DNA of 10,701 bases, from contig URAG01000073.1 in assembly GCA_900545755.1 (NCBI GenBank), forward strand, positions 1-10,701. Direction: 5' to 3'. This document shows, piece after piece, positions 1-5,297 of this stretch (the stretch's first letter is position 1; every line of letters begins with the position of its first letter). The notes beneath the pieces were generated by a model. That model made no database searches. It worked only from the letters and a program-made list of their open reading frames with translations, and was not told where the DNA came from. Origin of the DNA: an uncultured Cloacibacillus sp. (GTDB lineage: Bacteria; Synergistota; Synergistia; Synergistales; Synergistaceae). The position numbers and the translations under genes are program-made.

Positions 1-697
1 GGTCGCGGCGGGTGCGGCGGCGGAATTTGTTCTCTGCGCCGGCGCCCGCGTCTCGGCCCCCGTAGTGGCTTAGGACGTTGGTCGCTATTTCGTAGAGGCT
101 CGCGGTGTCGTGAGTCGACACGACGACCGCCGCACCGTAATTGTTCGCGGCGCGCACGGCGGCTTCCATCACGAGCTGCGCGCTCGCCTCGTCTACGTTC
201 GCGGTCGGCTCGTCGAGAAGCAGCGCCTTCGGCCTCAGCGCGAGGCGCGCGGCGAGCGCGACGCGCTGCACCTCGCCTCCTGAGAGCCTGTACCACGGGC
301 GCGCTGCAAACTCATCAGGCGCGAGTCCGACGGCTTCAAGGCTCTCGCGCACGCGCGAATCGATAAGCCGCTTCTCCGCGCCGCGCAGCCTCAGGCCGTA
401 TGCGACGTTCTCAAATACCGAGCGCTTGAGCAGATATGACTCCTGTAGCAGATATGTAACCTCGCGCCGTATTTCGCGCTCGCGCCCCTCTGCGAGGCGG
501 CCGTCGAAAATTATCTCGCCCGAGGCGGGAATCAGGAAAGCGAGCACCTTCAGCAGCGTAGACTTGCCGCAGCCGTTCGGCCCGACGACGCCAGTAACGC
601 AGCCGGGCTCGACGGAAAGCTCGGCGATGTCGAGGTTCGGGCGGCCCTTTTCGTAGCTCTGCCTGAGATGATGGATTTCGTAAAGCGGCGTGCTCAT
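1..697 (-). CDS. tupC: Tungstate ABC transporter ATP-binding protein TupC (3' end cut off by window edge)
   Basis: Reading leftward from an ATG at 697, an open frame runs to the window edge (about 232 codons, no stop reached), so the C-terminus is missing. It encodes an ABC ATPase: Walker A GPNGCGKST at residues 39-47, Q-loop glutamine at Q85, signature LSGGE at 138-142, Walker B ALLLDEPT at 158-165 and the H-loop STHD at 194-197. It should hydrolyse ATP on the cytoplasmic face to drive oxyanion import through TupB. The specific assignment comes from its position as last gene of a tup operon, 53 nt after tupA2; the ATPase family alone does not separate tungstate from molybdate or phosphate importers. 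No good Shine-Dalgarno sequence sits directly before the ATG. A GGAGG lies at 734-738, about 37 nt upstream, but no in-frame start follows it closely, so translation may depend partly on coupling to tupA2. The visible tail after the H-loop is Arg-rich. Confidence 0.88.
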   Translation of the reverse strand, partial: MSTPLYEIHHLRQSYEKGRPNLDIAELSVEPGCVTGVVGPNGCGKSTLLKVLAFLIPASGEIIFDGRLAEGREREIRREVTYLLQESYLLKRSVFENVAYGLRLRGAEKRLIDSRVRESLEAVGLAPDEFAARPWYRLSGGEVQRVALAARLALRPKALLLDEPTANVDEASAQLVMEAAVRAANNYGAAVVVSTHDTASLYEIATNVLSHYGGRDAGAGAENKFRRRTRRD

Positions 698-750
698 GTC
701 GTGAGGCTGCGGGGCGGCGGCGAAAGCCGGCCGCCTCCGCTGCGCGGAAG

Positions 751-1590
751 TTATTTTCCGTGCTTCTTATTCCATTCGTCCGAGTTCGGGAAAAAGAGCG
801 GCTCTCCGTACTGGTCGACCTTGAAGTCCTTGATTATGGTCTGCGCCTCGTCGCCGCAGAGCCAGTCCACGAACGCTACGACGTCCTTATTGTTGACGTT
901 TGGGAAGCGCTTCGGGCTCACTTCGATAGCCGCGATAAGGTTGAGCAGTATCGGGTCGCCCTCGACGAGCGGGACGATGTCGATCTTATCTTTCTTCGTG
1001 AGGTAGGTCGCGCGGTCCATCAGCGTGTAGGCGCCGCGGCGGTCCGTAAACTCCGTCGTGTGCCCGTTGCCGAGCTTGCCGAGCGAAAAGACCGTGTACC
1101 AAGCGTCCTTCTCGCCGTCGGGCGTGATGCCTGCGGCCTTCCACACGTTCATTTCAGCGACGTGCGTTCCAGACATATCGCCGCGGCTGACGAACTCGAC
1201 GTCCGACGCGGCGATTTTCTTAAAGGCCTCGGCGGCGGACTTCATCCCCTTGATCCCCGCGGGATCGTCCTTCGGGCCGAGTATTACGAAGTCGTTGTAC
1301 ATAATGTCGCGGCGGTTCTGCCCGTAGCCTTCGGCGATGAATTTGTCTTCGAGAGCGCGCGCGTGGACGACGACCATGTCGAAGTCCCCGCTCTTAGCCT
1401 TTTCGAGCGTCGCGCCCGTTCCGGCCTTTTCAATGACGAACTCCGTTCCAGTCTTCGCCTTGAAGGTTTCGGCGAGAAGCGGGATTATCCCGGCGTCTAC
1501 GGGACCGATGGTACTTGAGAGCTTTATCGTGCCCGCGAAAGCCGGAGAGCATATCAGCAGGGCGGCGAGGGCCATTGCAAATTTTTTCAT
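751..1590 (-). CDS. TupA-like oxyanion-binding protein, divergent second copy
   Basis: A 279-residue periplasmic substrate-binding protein with a Sec signal peptide (hydrophobic 4-18, likely cleavage after AFA at residue 19) and no lipobox cysteine. It is clearly a paralogue of the TupA encoded at 2393-3244. Both share the block EGYGxxRRxxMYNDF (88-101 here), PxxDPAGxKG, SRxDxSGTH (135-143), an AYTLMDR/GYALTDR segment, EGDP, and the LFFP ending. The difference is at the N-terminal ligand motif: TupA has TTTST, while this protein has STIGP (26-30). The TTTS segment is an oxyanion-binding element in TupA proteins, so ligand specificity or affinity may be altered (inference). It lies 39 nt after tupB and 53 nt before tupC, so it belongs to the same transcription unit. 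Only a weak GGACGG-type ribosome site precedes the ATG. It could bind tungstate, molybdate or another oxyanion, or act as a second-affinity receptor. Confidence 0.88.
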   Translation of the reverse strand: MKKFAMALAALLICSPAFAGTIKLSSTIGPVDAGIIPLLAETFKAKTGTEFVIEKAGTGATLEKAKSGDFDMVVVHARALEDKFIAEGYGQNRRDIMYNDFVILGPKDDPAGIKGMKSAAEAFKKIAASDVEFVSRGDMSGTHVAEMNVWKAAGITPDGEKDAWYTVFSLGKLGNGHTTEFTDRRGAYTLMDRATYLTKKDKIDIVPLVEGDPILLNLIAAIEVSPKRFPNVNNKDVVAFVDWLCGDEAQTIIKDFKVDQYGEPLFFPNSDEWNKKHGK

Positions 1591-1629
1591 AAGAATAACA
1601 CCGTCCGTAATGTAGTATTTTGGGGAGAT

Positions 1630-2325
1630 TTAATTCTGGCTCCTGCGCCGCAGGAAGGCCAGGGAGATATTGAGAAGCAGCGAAATAAGTATAAGTATGA
1701 CTCCGAGAGCTATGCCGAGCGCGAATTCGCCCTTGCCGGTCTCGAGCGTTATCGCCGTCGTTATCGTGCGCGTGTGCCATTTAATGTTGCCGCCGAGCAT
1801 CATCGCGGAGCCGACCTCGCCGACGATGCGTCCGAAGGCCGTGAGCGCCGCGACCAAAATCATGAATCGCGCCTCCCAGAGGCTCGTGAGCGCGAGCTTG
1901 CCGCCCGACGCGCCGAGCGTCATTAGAGTCTGGCGCAGCCGGCTGTCGAGCCCTTCTATAGCCGCCGCGGTATAGGCCGCGACTATCGGCGTGCCGAGTA
2001 TTACCTGGCCTATCGCCATACCGCGTATCGTGAACAGCAGCTCCCAGTCCCCGAGCGGGCCGCGCCGCGATATTAAGGCGTAGACGAGCAGCCCGATGAC
2101 GACAGTCGGCAGTGCGAGCAGCGTGTCGGTCACGGTACGCACGGCGCGCTTGCCGGGAAAGTCGAAATATCCAAGCAGAAAGCCTGCGGGAAGGCCGAAG
2201 AGCAGAACGCCAGCCATGGAGAGGACCGTCAGCTTGAAAGTGGTCACGACGATGACCGTCGTCTCCTCATCCATCGTGAGGAGCATTCTGAACGCCTGTA
2301 CGAATCCTTCGGCTATGAAATCCAT
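1630..2325 (-). CDS. tupB: Tungstate ABC transporter permease TupB
   Basis: A 231-residue integral membrane protein of the binding-protein-dependent permease type, of normal length for TupB, with about five or six hydrophobic segments (roughly 25-55, 65-90, 100-125, 150-175, 195-225). The cytoplasmic coupling loop that contacts the ATPase is visible as LRQTLMTLGAS with downstream G-rich segments near residues 130-180. A TupB-like stretch, FGRIVGEVGSAMMLGGNI, follows at about 163-180. It should form the homodimeric channel for tungstate with TupC. The ATG is preceded by GGGAG (2336-2340) with about 10 nt spacing. It sits between two binding-protein genes, 67 nt after tupA (a gap filled by a stable hairpin) and 39 nt before tupA2. 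Confidence 0.92.
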   Translation of the reverse strand: MDFIAEGFVQAFRMLLTMDEETTVIVVTTFKLTVLSMAGVLLFGLPAGFLLGYFDFPGKRAVRTVTDTLLALPTVVIGLLVYALISRRGPLGDWELLFTIRGMAIGQVILGTPIVAAYTAAAIEGLDSRLRQTLMTLGASGGKLALTSLWEARFMILVAALTAFGRIVGEVGSAMMLGGNIKWHTRTITTAITLETGKGEFALGIALGVILILISLLLNISLAFLRRRSQN

Positions 2326-2350
2326 GCGCGGATGTCTCCCGATACGCTAA

Positions 2351-2376
2351 GACGCGCCGCATAGGCGCGGCGCGTC
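2351..2376 (-). other. Stable intercistronic hairpin between tupA and tupB
   Basis: A perfect 10-bp GC-rich inverted repeat (GACGCGCCGC at 2351-2360 with GCGGCGCGTC at 2367-2376) around a 6-nt loop. It lies between the tupA stop and the tupB start. Read leftward it is followed by TTAGCG rather than a T-run, so it is not a typical intrinsic terminator. A likely role (inference) is protecting the 3' end of the tupA message or partial attenuation, giving more binding protein than permease, as seen in other importer operons. Confidence 0.6.
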
Positions 2377-2392
2377 CGCAAATTCTGCGATT

Positions 2393-3244
2393 TTACTTCG
2401 CGGGGTCGGCGTCGGGGAAGAAGAGCTGCTTCCCTTCAAGCTTGAAGTTAGCGATGTCCTGCTGGACCTTCGGCGATGTGATCCACTCTATGTACTTCAC
2501 CGCAAGGTCGTACTTTACTTCCGGGTGTTTCTTGGGGTTGACGGCCATAACGCTGTACTTATTGAGAAGCTCGGGGTCGCCTTCGCATATGATGACGAGG
2601 CCCTCGCGTCCGTTAAGGCCGGCGTCATACTTGATGAAGGTGCCGCGGTCGGTGAGAGCGTAGCCGCCCTGTTCCTCGGCGATGTTGATCGTCTTGAGCA
2701 TTCCCTGCCCCGTCTGTACGTACCAAGCGGCCTTGTCGAAATCCTTCACTCCGGCCTTGTCCAGAAGCTTGAGCTCCGCGGTGTGAGTGCCGGATTTGTC
2801 GGCGCGGCTGACGAGCTTCTGCTGCTTCTCCGCTATCGTCGCGATAGCCTCGATGACGGGTTTGCCCTTGACGCCGGCGGGGTCGCTCGCTGGCCCGATG
2901 AGGACGAAGTCGTTGTACATAACCTTGCGGCGGTCTACGCCGTAGCCCTCGGCCTCGAACTTGTCTTCCTGCGACGGGGCGTGCGTCAGGACGACGTCGA
3001 CGTCGCCGTTGCGTCCGAATTCAAGAGCCTTGCCCGTTCCGACCGCGACCCACTGCACGTCAATGCCTGTATCCTTGAGACAGATCGGCGCGAGATAGTC
3101 GAGCAGCCCGGTGTCGTCGGTGCTAGTCGTCGTCGCCATACGGAGAACGGGCGCCTTGTCGGCCGCGGCCGCGAACGAGGCGAAAGCCAGCACGCAGACC
3201 GCAAGCAGCAGCGCGATTATAGAACCTTTTTTGTTGATACGCAT
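2393..3244 (-). CDS. tupA: Tungstate-binding periplasmic protein TupA (canonical copy)
   Basis: A 283-residue substrate-binding protein with a Sec signal peptide (hydrophobic stretch 8-27, Ala-rich end, cleavage near residue 28). The mature start carries the diagnostic TupA motif TTTSTDDTGLL at 38-48. Further hallmarks are VGTGKAL (68-74), HAPSQEDKF (88-96), EGYGVDRRKVMYNDF (99-113), SRADKSGTH (146-154), ALTDRGTF, EGDPEL, AVNPKKHPEV and LFFPDA near the end. The family captures tungstate (and usually molybdate less well) outside the membrane and hands it to TupB. It is the first gene of the operon. The ATG at 3244 is preceded by a strong GAGGAGGGG with about 9 nt spacing, the best ribosome site in the operon. 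The upstream leader contains two riboswitch-like elements described separately. The tungsten would supply tungstopterin enzymes such as aldehyde:ferredoxin oxidoreductase or formate dehydrogenase (inference; none is in this window). Confidence 0.93.
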   Translation of the reverse strand: MRINKKGSIIALLLAVCVLAFASFAAAADKAPVLRMATTTSTDDTGLLDYLAPICLKDTGIDVQWVAVGTGKALEFGRNGDVDVVLTHAPSQEDKFEAEGYGVDRRKVMYNDFVLIGPASDPAGVKGKPVIEAIATIAEKQQKLVSRADKSGTHTAELKLLDKAGVKDFDKAAWYVQTGQGMLKTINIAEEQGGYALTDRGTFIKYDAGLNGREGLVIICEGDPELLNKYSVMAVNPKKHPEVKYDLAVKYIEWITSPKVQQDIANFKLEGKQLFFPDADPAK

Positions 3245-3278
3245 GGGTATAAACCCCTCCTCGTGAGATTTATGCTGC

Positions 3279-3428
3279 GTCTACAGCCTTTATATAGCGT
3301 CACGGAAAAGAGGGATGGCCGTAGACACCGGCCCAATGTGCAAGTCCCCTTTCCGCAATGGGAGACGGCGACGTTTCCATCGCCGCCCTGACGTCCGGCG
3401 CTCATGGCTCGAGCTTTAGAAGGGCCGG
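3279..3428 (-). promoter_or_regulatory. Moco/Tuco-family riboswitch 2, tupA-proximal, with a non-terminator expression platform
   Basis: On the minus strand a closing stem CCGGCCC/GGGCCGG (3422-3428 with 3328-3334, 7 bp) encloses a short GCTC/GAGC hairpin (3400-3414) and a 7-bp hairpin capped by a GAAA tetraloop (within 3367-3384). These are followed by the conserved-looking TCTCCC and GGAAAGG (3348-3354). The order CAGG, hairpin, CTCCC, GGAAAGG matches the Moco RNA as I recall it from the E. coli moaA leader. Downstream, GTCTACGGCC (3317-3326) can pair with GGCTGTAGAC (3279-3288) in a 10-bp stem with one G-U pair. No T-run follows, so control of ribosome access is more likely than termination. 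A GGCCG/CGGCC pairing could compete with the closing stem. Just upstream (3434-3480) is another GC-rich hairpin with a CCGCG/CGCGG tip. The family is known for controlling Moco synthesis, molybdate or tungstate transport, and enzymes using the cofactor. Confidence 0.72.
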
Positions 3429-3485
3429 ATTCAGGGACGAAGGCGCGCGCCGCGAAAAACGCGGACGAAAGCGCCCGTCGCGGCT

Positions 3486-3516
3486 ATTGTACACTATTTT
3501 GTTCACTTTGTATCAA
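3486..3516 (-). promoter_or_regulatory. Possible second tup promoter with direct-repeat operator
   Basis: Minus strand: TTGATA (3511-3516), a 19-nt spacer, then TACAAT (3486-3491). The hexamers are good but the spacer is long, so the promoter call is tentative. Overlapping the -10 are two direct repeats of AGTGWACAA (3499-3507 and 3487-3495), 12 bp apart, which may be a repressor site. If active, it would give a transcript carrying only the downstream riboswitch. Confidence 0.38.
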
Positions 3517-3528
3517 CGGCGGTAGATG

Positions 3529-3577
3529 AAAAAGAAACAATAACCGTGGGAGGACGTTGGGGGCGCCCTCCCACCGG
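3529..3577 (-). terminator. Terminator-like hairpin between the two riboswitches
   Basis: GTGGGAGG and CCTCCCAC (3567-3574 and 3546-3553) form an 8-bp stem around a 13-nt loop, with two further flanking C-G pairs. Leftward transcription then enters a T-rich tract (GGTTATTGTTTCTTTTTC). The T-tract is interrupted, so this is at best a backup terminator after the one at 3601-3636. Confidence 0.4.
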
Positions 3578-3600
3578 CGGAGAAAATTGTGCGCTTTACT

Positions 3601-3636
3601 GAAAAAGAAAAAGACCGTCCTCTCGAGAGTACGGCC
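3601..3636 (-). terminator. Intrinsic terminator of riboswitch 1
   Basis: Minus strand: GGCCGTaCTC and GAGgACGGTC form a stem (3613-3636) with one mismatch, one G-U pair and a TCGA loop, followed directly by TTTTTCTTTTTC (3601-3612). Its 5' arm overlaps the predicted antiterminator. No gene ends here, which fits an attenuator of the tup leader. Confidence 0.8.
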
Positions 3637-3773
3637 TTTGATATACAATGCAGCCGTTCGCCTTTCCAGAGGGAGGCCGCCGCGTTTCCGAAAGCGACCC
3701 TATCGGCCTGGAGTCCGTAGGCTTTCACCCTTAGGCGCAGCAGGCTCGGAGAACCGTCCAAATCTTGCTCAGC
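3601..3773 (-). promoter_or_regulatory. Moco/Tuco-family riboswitch 1, promoter-proximal, transcription-attenuating
   Basis: Starting about 7 nt after the -10 at 3780-3785, the minus strand shows AGCC then CGCC (3743-3746, 3734-3737) pairing with GGCG and GGCT (3659-3662, 3652-3655). The interior includes a GAAA-capped hairpin (about 3723-3732), CCAG/CTGG (3708-3711 with 3666-3669) enclosing GGCCG/CGGCC, then CCTCCC and GGAAAGG (3661-3667). This order and these motifs match the Moco RNA remembered from E. coli moaA, including the AGCC...GGCT closing pairs. The 3' closing strand ACGGCT (3652-3657) can instead pair with GGCCGT (3631-3636), the 5' arm of the following terminator. This predicts cofactor-bound OFF and unbound ON. 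No coding region lies between this element and tupA. Confidence 0.78.
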
Positions 3774-3779
3774 GTTAAA

Positions 3780-3808
3780 ATCTTACAACGAACGCCGCAA
3801 ATTGACAA
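3780..3808 (-). promoter_or_regulatory. Main tup operon promoter (sigma70-type)
   Basis: Minus strand TTGTCA (3803-3808), 17-nt spacer, TAAGAT (3780-3785). Start of transcription is expected near 3773, at the 5' edge of riboswitch 1. The leader to the tupA ATG would be about 530 nt. Confidence 0.7.
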
Positions 3809-3827
3809 GCGCGCCGCAAGCTGGCAA
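3794..3827. repeat. Imperfect direct repeat in the tup/trkA divergent region
   Basis: Two 15-mers of the form GCCGCAANNTGNCAA (3794-3808 and 3813-3827) agree at 12 of 15 positions with a 19-bp offset. The first covers the -35 of the tup promoter. This may be a regulator binding site; no known family consensus was recognised. Confidence 0.35.
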
Positions 3828-3858
3828 AAAAATCGGTAAAACTGCGCTCCGTCGGAAT

Positions 3859-3886
3859 TTGCAACAAACTGAAAATCCTTTATACT
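3859..3886 (+). promoter_or_regulatory. trkA-trkH promoter
   Basis: TTGCAA (3859-3864), 16-nt spacer, TATACT (3881-3886). Transcription would start near 3893, about 30 nt before the chosen trkA start. Confidence 0.55.
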
Positions 3887-3923
3887 GTAACGCGCATATC
3901 TGCCGGAAAGGGAGAGATTGTCC

Positions 3924-5285
3924 TTGCAAATCGTAATAGTCGGGGCCGGAGAGGTTGGATACAGCGTAGCGAAAAACCTCTCGGCTGACGGTCACGACAT
4001 TGTAATAGTCGAAGAAGACGAAGAGCGCGCGGCGCAGGCCGAAGAGACGCTCGACGTAATGGTGGTGAACGGTAACGGCGCGCGCCCCAGCGTGCTCGCA
4101 AAAGCCGGAATAACGGACAGCAAGTCCGGCGTCATGATGCTCATCGCCTGCACCAACAAGGACGAGGTCAACCTCATGGCCTGCTGGATTGCGAAACGCT
4201 GCGGCGTACCCCACGTGATAGCGCGTGCGGTAGGCCTCGAGTTCACCGACAACGAAAGCTGGGCGAAGGCCCTCGGCATAGACATGCTCGTATCGCCGGA
4301 GCGCTCCGTCGCGAAGGACATAGAAGACCTGCTCGAGGTGCGCGCCGCTCTGCACACGACAGAGATAGCCGGCGGGCGCGCCGGCATATACCTATTCCGC
4401 GTCGCGCAGGGCTCGCCGCTCTGCGGCCTTCCTTTATACGAAATACGCAAACGCAATCCAGAGATGATTATGCTCGTAGTCTGGGTCAAGAGCGGCGAGG
4501 ACTCCTTCGTTCCGAAGGCCTCTTATGCGCTCAGCCCCGGAGACCTCTGCTACACGATGTGCTACCGTTCGCAGATTCTCGAAATCGAACGTCTCTTCCA
4601 GCCTGCAAAGTCAAAGCGGCTGAAGCGCGTCTTCATAATAGGCGCCGGCAAGATAGGGCATCAGACTGCTGAAAGGCTGCTAGCGCACATACGCGGCATA
4701 GACCTGCGCATCGTAGACGAAGATCGTGCAAAATGCGAGAAATTCGCCGGCGAGCTGCCGCGCGCAATGATTTTATGCGGCGACGGCGCGGATGCGGAAT
4801 TCCTCAAATCCGAGGGCATAACGGACGCGGACGGATGCGTAGCAGCTACGGAACACGACGAGACGAACCTCATGCTCGCGGTGCTCGCTAAAACGCTCGG
4901 CGTCTCGAAAAGCATCGCAGTCGTCCGCAACCATAACTACCTCGGCATGACGAACCATATTCCCGTAGACGCGATAGTGAACCGCAACCAGACGCTCGCC
5001 GACGTTATAACGCGCAGCGTCCGCTATCCCGGCACTTCGAACGTACTGACGATCCTCGAAGAGATAAGCGCCGAGGCTGTCGAGACGACGGTCGTTCCGA
5101 ACTCGCCGGCCGACGGCAAAAAGCTGATGGATCTTACGATGCCGGAAGGCTCGCTCATCGCATTGCTCGACCGCGGAGGCGAGATGCTGATACCGACAGG
5201 GCAGACGGAGCTGCAAAGCGGGGACAAGATAATAGTCTTCGGCACCGCCGCCTCTATGGAAGCGGCGCTCTCGATTTTCGGATAG
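3924..5285 (+). CDS. trkA: Trk potassium uptake regulatory subunit TrkA
   Basis: About 453 residues with the full two-repeat TrkA layout, the usual length. The first RCK-N Rossmann unit starts QIVIVGAGEVG (glycine motif 7-12, acidic E30 at the end of the second strand) and is followed by an RCK-C domain (to about 225). The second unit starts RVFIIGAGKIG (240-245, acidic D265) and is followed by a second RCK-C ending near the stop. TrkA is a cytoplasmic ring binding NAD(H) and/or ATP/ADP that gates the membrane channel TrkH. I chose the TTG at 3924 because GGGAG (3910-3914) then sits about 9 nt away and the protein begins MQIVIVGAGEVG like other TrkA proteins. A TTG at 3918 is also in frame but only 3 nt from that site. 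trkH follows after 12 nt, so the two are co-transcribed. Confidence 0.93.
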   Translation: MQIVIVGAGEVGYSVAKNLSADGHDIVIVEEDEERAAQAEETLDVMVVNGNGARPSVLAKAGITDSKSGVMMLIACTNKDEVNLMACWIAKRCGVPHVIARAVGLEFTDNESWAKALGIDMLVSPERSVAKDIEDLLEVRAALHTTEIAGGRAGIYLFRVAQGSPLCGLPLYEIRKRNPEMIMLVVWVKSGEDSFVPKASYALSPGDLCYTMCYRSQILEIERLFQPAKSKRLKRVFIIGAGKIGHQTAERLLAHIRGIDLRIVDEDRAKCEKFAGELPRAMILCGDGADAEFLKSEGITDADGCVAATEHDETNLMLAVLAKTLGVSKSIAVVRNHNYLGMTNHIPVDAIVNRNQTLADVITRSVRYPGTSNVLTILEEISAEAVETTVVPNSPADGKKLMDLTMPEGSLIALLDRGGEMLIPTGQTELQSGDKIIVFGTAASMEAALSIFG

Positions 5286-5297
5286 GGGCGCGCCGTC

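Noticed and set aside
760..1518. Long plus-strand open frame opposite tupA2
   Set aside because: It mirrors a well-supported gene on the other strand, is Arg/Val-rich, and has no recognisable domain; typical antisense open frame in GC-rich DNA.
2525..3391. Long plus-strand open frame opposite tupA
   Set aside because: Fully overlaps tupA and its leader riboswitch; the composition looks like reverse-strand translation and no domain was seen.
3217..3405. Small minus-strand open frame before tupA (62 codons), a possible leader peptide
   Set aside because: It overlaps the aptamer 2 core and the tupA start out of frame; the RNA structure explains the sequence better.
3513..3761. Small minus-strand open frame across the tup leader (82 codons)
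   Set aside because: It runs through riboswitch 1 and its terminator; low-complexity product, no credible start context.
3802..3807. Plus-strand TTGACA as the trkA -35
   Set aside because: No -10 at a suitable distance (CAAAAA follows at 17 nt); TTGCAA/TATACT at 3859-3886 is better.
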